The position numbers and the translations under genes are program-made. 64,000 nt of DNA, taken from NCBI GenBank assembly GCA_020975725.1, contig QXJR01000009.1:682001-746000 (forward strand). Reading direction: 5' to 3'. The DNA comes from Picocystis sp. L7 (lineage: Eukaryota; Chlorophyta; Picocystophyceae; Picocystales; Picocystaceae). Numbering within the stretch: position 1 is the first letter of the stretch; every line of letters starts with the position of its first letter. A model generated the notes under the pieces. It saw nothing but the letters and a program-made list of their open reading frames with translations. It was not told the DNA's origin and searched no databases. Of this stretch, positions 60,386 through 64,000 are shown piece after piece.

Positions 60386-61958
60386 CACCCCTGTGCCACT
60401 TTTTCTGGTGGGCGGTGCACCCCACCGCCACTTGGGGGGAGCGTGAGTCCTCGGGCTTTTTCTTCGCCTATTGCTTGTTTCCCGTTCTTTTTTGTGGTGT
60501 TTCCAGGTGATTCGACGAGCAGAATCCGAATCTGAGCTTGGTTAGTCCTGGATCGTTTGTCTTCTGGGTGAACTCGGCGCGGCTGGCTCGGGGAGTTCTC
60601 CAAATTCACCCTTTTTTGGGCGTTTTGGCCAGGCGATTGAACATGCGCTTCATGGCACCAGGAGCATCGACTCTCGATCTCGTTTTTCTCGTGAAGGTGT
60701 CCTATCTTTCCGTCTTTTCGTTCCCCGGGTTTGGCGCTCCGGTTCTTTGTGGATGCCTGGCTGCCGTTGGGAAGGTGCGCAGCAGCGGTGCCGTTTGGGG
60801 TCCCCACCACCTGGTGGTGGATATTCACCTCTAGAAATCGCGCCAGGCAGAATTTGGCCATTTTGAGAGCACCGTTCGAAAGAACGCGCCGAGACCTATC
60901 CAACGAGCTATCGTTCGCTCGATTTGAACCCATATTCGAAGAGATACGCGCGTCGAAAGGAAGGAGCACCCGCCAGGGGAAACGAGGCAGGATCCAGCCC
61001 CGAAAGACCCTGGGACGTGCACGGGCCTCCCTGCTCTTGCACGGGCCGAACCAGGTCGGGGTCCATCGATACAAACCCCTCAACACGGAGTGCTCTACAA
61101 CTTCGATTGGAAGAGCAACGACTGGAGAGGTCCTCCGGAGGCTCCACGGATCCCACAGCGACAGCCCCTCTCTCCCTATGAAGAAAAAGTGGCGGTGGGG
61201 TGGTGGGGGTACTTCTGCGTTTCCCACCGCCTTGGCCGGGGAAGGCCGATCCAAGCTCGGAGTCTTCGATCCAAGTTGTTCTACGGCGCACGACGCATCG
61301 TTTTGATCGGTGACACGCGTCCCGAAACGATCTTCCCTGCACGCCTCGGAGCCTTCCCGTGTGGGCAGGCCCGTGGGTCCGTTGGGGTCCCATCTACTAG
61401 CGGTCGACGAGTTCGACTTCGAACCTCTGTATCTTCGCAATGACGTGTTGGATTGACTTGTAAGTAATCTCGTTCGGTAGATCTGGTTGCGTTCTCATGA
61501 ATGATGCCCTTGGCATGCTCTAAGACGGCCTGTGCGCGATTTTAGAGACCAAAATAGGCATGCACCTCGAACAAGGTCCGCCTGACCGGCGCAAAGGGAA
61601 GATTTGGATCACATCTCCCCAACCACGACCGGGAAGGGGACGAAACAAGTTCTCAGAGAAAGAACGGAAGCGGTTTCACGGACGCGAGAAAAGAAGCGCA
61701 CTCAATCGGCGTGATGGGCGTCCTCCGACGCATTCCCATTTGTGGTCCCAAACAACCCAAAATGGCCAGGTTTTCAAAAGTCACGAGAGTGACCCCGCAC
61801 GAGTTCGATGTCAGGGGCGTGAATCCGGCACGCGATGCCCACACCACCGGAAAGAGCATCGAAAATCATGCTGAGAGAGGCCAAGCACGTGCGGAATGGA
61901 CCACGAGGTGGCACGTGACCCTCTCGGACTCGCACGCCCAAAAAGTGGCACAGGGGTG
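60386..61958. mobile_element. Outer CACTA-like TIR element carrying a nested copy
   Basis: Perfect 19-bp terminal inverted repeats, CACCCCTGTGCCACTTTTT (60386-60404) and its complement (61940-61958), with a CCC target duplication at 60383-60385 and 61959-61961. The total is 1573 bp. Removing the nested 785-bp element and its 3-bp duplication leaves 785 bp, the same length as the inner family. Its TIR shares CACCCC and GCCACTT with the inner TIR, so the two are probably related subfamilies. No transposase is seen. Confidence 0.8.
60418..61202. mobile_element. Inner CACTA-like TIR element, copy 2 (785 bp)
   Basis: Same 16-bp TIRs as at 3294-4078 (60418-60433 and 61187-61202), identical length and orientation, with a GTG target duplication at 60415-60417 and 61203-61205. 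It sits 14 bp inside the left TIR of the outer element, so it inserted later. The minus frame continuous with NOP53 is open throughout it. Confidence 0.87.
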
Positions 61959-61961
61959 CCC

Positions 61962-64000
61962 TCCACCCCATCCTTCCGGGTCGGACAAACCGGTCTGGTC
62001 CCCTTGGATGGGCGAATGAAATGGACGCGATGGGGAGGAAAGGTACCCGGCCACCCCATGGGCTCGGGAGGATTTCAAAGAGGTGCATGGAAATGCACCG
62101 CCATGAGGGGTAGAAACATGGTCGATTCCAAGGATGGAGGCCACCATTTCGGACACGGGCCCTTTCATCCCTCTCCGTCCCACCCGAGGCTAAACATTTT
62201 CCCGCAAACGCACACTGGGGCAGGTGAGTCCAAGGGGAGGTGAGACAACACGGGAACATTGGCTTTGTCATGGAAATTGTCCCGTGAAAACCTTTGAGAA
62301 GGTCCCATAGGTGGTGTCTTGTTAGTGTCCACAAATTGCGTTGTACACATCGCGAATGTTGTATTTCACCAAGCCATTGAATGTCCATCACCAAAAAAGA
62401 GATAGACATAGTTTTCATGAACCATTCCCGTTGAAGTTGATCATCCGTCCGACGTTTGTGATGTACTACGATCGCTAATGTCATAGAGGTGCACCGTGAC
62501 TTCGAAATTTTCGACGACCCATGATTCACGGTCCAATTACCTCGTTGTAAACAACTACGAAGACAAAGTCGATCCTACACAATAGAATTAGGAGCTCCGT
62601 TCCTCAAACAAGGAAAGGATGGATGTTATTCTTGCTTCTCGAACTTTTTTGTAGAAGAGCATACAAAACGCTGTCGTTTTCATCGGTACTAAGAATAGAG
62701 GAGCTATCGAAGAAAGAAGTTTCAAGCAAAATGCTTGCTTAACAAGAGTATCGATCCTTTGATTGTTTCATAAATTTCCGATTTGCTTTGGCGCATTTCC
62801 ACACTCTTGGGCTCTACCAACGTCATAGACGATAGCTTGTTTGTGAGTAACCACGTAGAACACGTTCCGTGGACCCCAAAGCCTAGATCAACTCGCAAAC
62901 AATATCAAGTTAGAAGTAGGTACACATTCTTTCGCTTTGATAGTGCATCCCTACCCTAATGATTTACTTACTCATGTTGCTAATTATAGTTCTTCATAGT
63001 TTCTTTCGCAACAACCTCTCGATATCTCCACAACATTGCACAGATACTTAATTTTAAATGGAAACATTTCTTTTTTATTGTTTCAAATGTTCATTCATAA
63101 GCCTTGAGCGGGAAACGGGACAGTTCCCGAATTGCCGTGCCCTGGACAAGGGGGGTTGCATGAGGATGATGCTTCGGTACGTTGCGGTGGATAGAGCCTA
63201 AGAAAAATGGATGGAGTGGATCAAGATGGTTGAGAGGTGAAGGGGAACAAAAATTGGTATCGAAGGGCGAAAGAGAAGAATGCAACTTGTCCAGACGTGT
63301 TGGTTCGTGCACCATCGGCATCCTTCCTTGTTTGCACGCAATATGACCATCAAGAATGCGGTTGTCAATATCGTGCGGATCACATGGCCGTTCCTCCCCA
63401 CGCTTCCACGGATCGGAAGGAACGGCACTAGAACATCTTGTTAGTTTCCCCATAGAAGCGCACGTGTGGGACCACGTAGGGAAAAGGCAAAGGGTGTTGT
63501 TCCGAGAACCCGGTGCACGACATGTTCGTTTTTGAGTCGTATTCTTGCTCCATTGACATTAGAAGAAATAGAGAAGGTAAGGATCACTTCTTTAGCAAGC
63601 TAAGCTAGCTATGCTAGATTTCTTGCAAGAAAAGAGACACATGATCATTGCCTTCTCCAACGCAGAGGTTGACAGCACATTGGTATTGTACAAGACTAAT
63701 ACTGGACATGCACAAGCTAAAGACTTCTCTGACCTTACGTTGCATCTTTGCACTAGAGTTCGTGAAAGAGAACCAACCTTCTTCGGCCCAAGGCCACCGT
63801 GGAGCCCCCATGGTTAACAATGCTTTTGGCCGGGAGGACAACAAGATAAGCTGAATTTCTCCTTGCTATAGAGGCAAGGCCTTGGACTTTCTTGGACTAT
63901 CTGCTACAAGAGCCTTTTGAACGTACTCGATTGCTACGTAGGTTAGTTCCATACCACGAGCTCTTGGATTACCATTACGAGCTCTCCTTCGAAAGATCTC
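61962..64000. other. No gene recognised, AT-rich to the right
   Basis: Nothing recognisable on either strand in about 2 kb. A minus-strand frame at 61774-62529 runs across the transposon edge and has no motif. 62250-63110 and 63560-63960 are AT-rich. A gene could continue beyond the window end. Confidence 0.4.

Noticed and set aside
61774-62529. Minus-strand frame as a transposase fragment
   Set aside because: It crosses the transposon boundary and contains no catalytic motif I can identify.
1-64000. CRISPR array, bacterial operon or rRNA genes
   Set aside because: No regularly spaced direct repeats with unique spacers, no Shine-Dalgarno-linked gene runs and no rRNA signatures; introns and eukaryotic families show this is nuclear DNA.

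Overview
The window is nuclear DNA of a eukaryote, most likely a unicellular alga with a plastid. Genes are mostly single-exon or carry very short GT-AG introns (44-204 nt). Several proteins start with basic, Ser/Arg/Ala-rich extensions that look like plastid or mitochondrial targeting peptides: a CGFS glutaredoxin, a thioredoxin, Hsp33, a GNAT acetyltransferase, a MATE transporter, succinyl-CoA ligase and a membrane-anchored methyltransferase. The set (UDP-sugar pyrophosphorylase plus UGPase, plant-type thioredoxin, SAM carrier, TRAPP subunit) fits Archaeplastida. A compact red alga is my best guess, but the sequence alone does not prove it.

Layout. 0.8-15.2 kb: prolyl 4-hydroxylase (-), a 785-bp CACTA-like element, glutaredoxin (-), two-RRM protein (+), NIPA transporter (-), BAR protein (+), Tudor-like protein (-), cytosine deaminase-like amidohydrolase (+) and TRAPPC4 (-). 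15.4-19.0 kb: two nearly identical 380-bp inverted repeats, each holding an intact tRNA-Asp(GUC), flank a SAM-type mitochondrial-family carrier. 19.5-36.7 kb: MATE (-), JmjC (-), pseudouridine synthase (+), two half-size ABCA transporters head to head, succinyl-CoA ligase alpha (-) and thioredoxin (-). 36.9-50.8 kb: USP (+), V-ATPase F (+), Hsp33 (-), a three-domain CMD protein (+), an unrecognised multi-exon membrane protein (-), a small organellar membrane protein (+), GNAT (-), UGPase (-) and NSE2 (+). 51.4-56.5 kb: a young, whole-looking Ty1/copia element. 57.3-64 kb: TPMT-like methyltransferase (+), NOP53 (-), a nested pair of CACTA-like elements, then about 2 kb in which I see no gene.

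Genes alternate strand. Divergent pairs share 0.3-2 kb upstream regions; convergent ends lie 55-450 bp apart. Functions are mainly housekeeping: nucleotide-sugar supply (USP, UGPase), redox and protein quality control (glutaredoxin, thioredoxin, Hsp33), SAM transport and use, lipid or metal transport, RNA modification and ribosome assembly. No single pathway cluster is evident. The most distinctive signals are the paired tRNA inverted repeat, the nested TIR elements with 3-bp target duplications, an Hsp33 lacking one zinc-site cysteine, a cytosine deaminase-like enzyme with a C-terminal membrane helix, and promoter words shared by host genes and the copia LTR.
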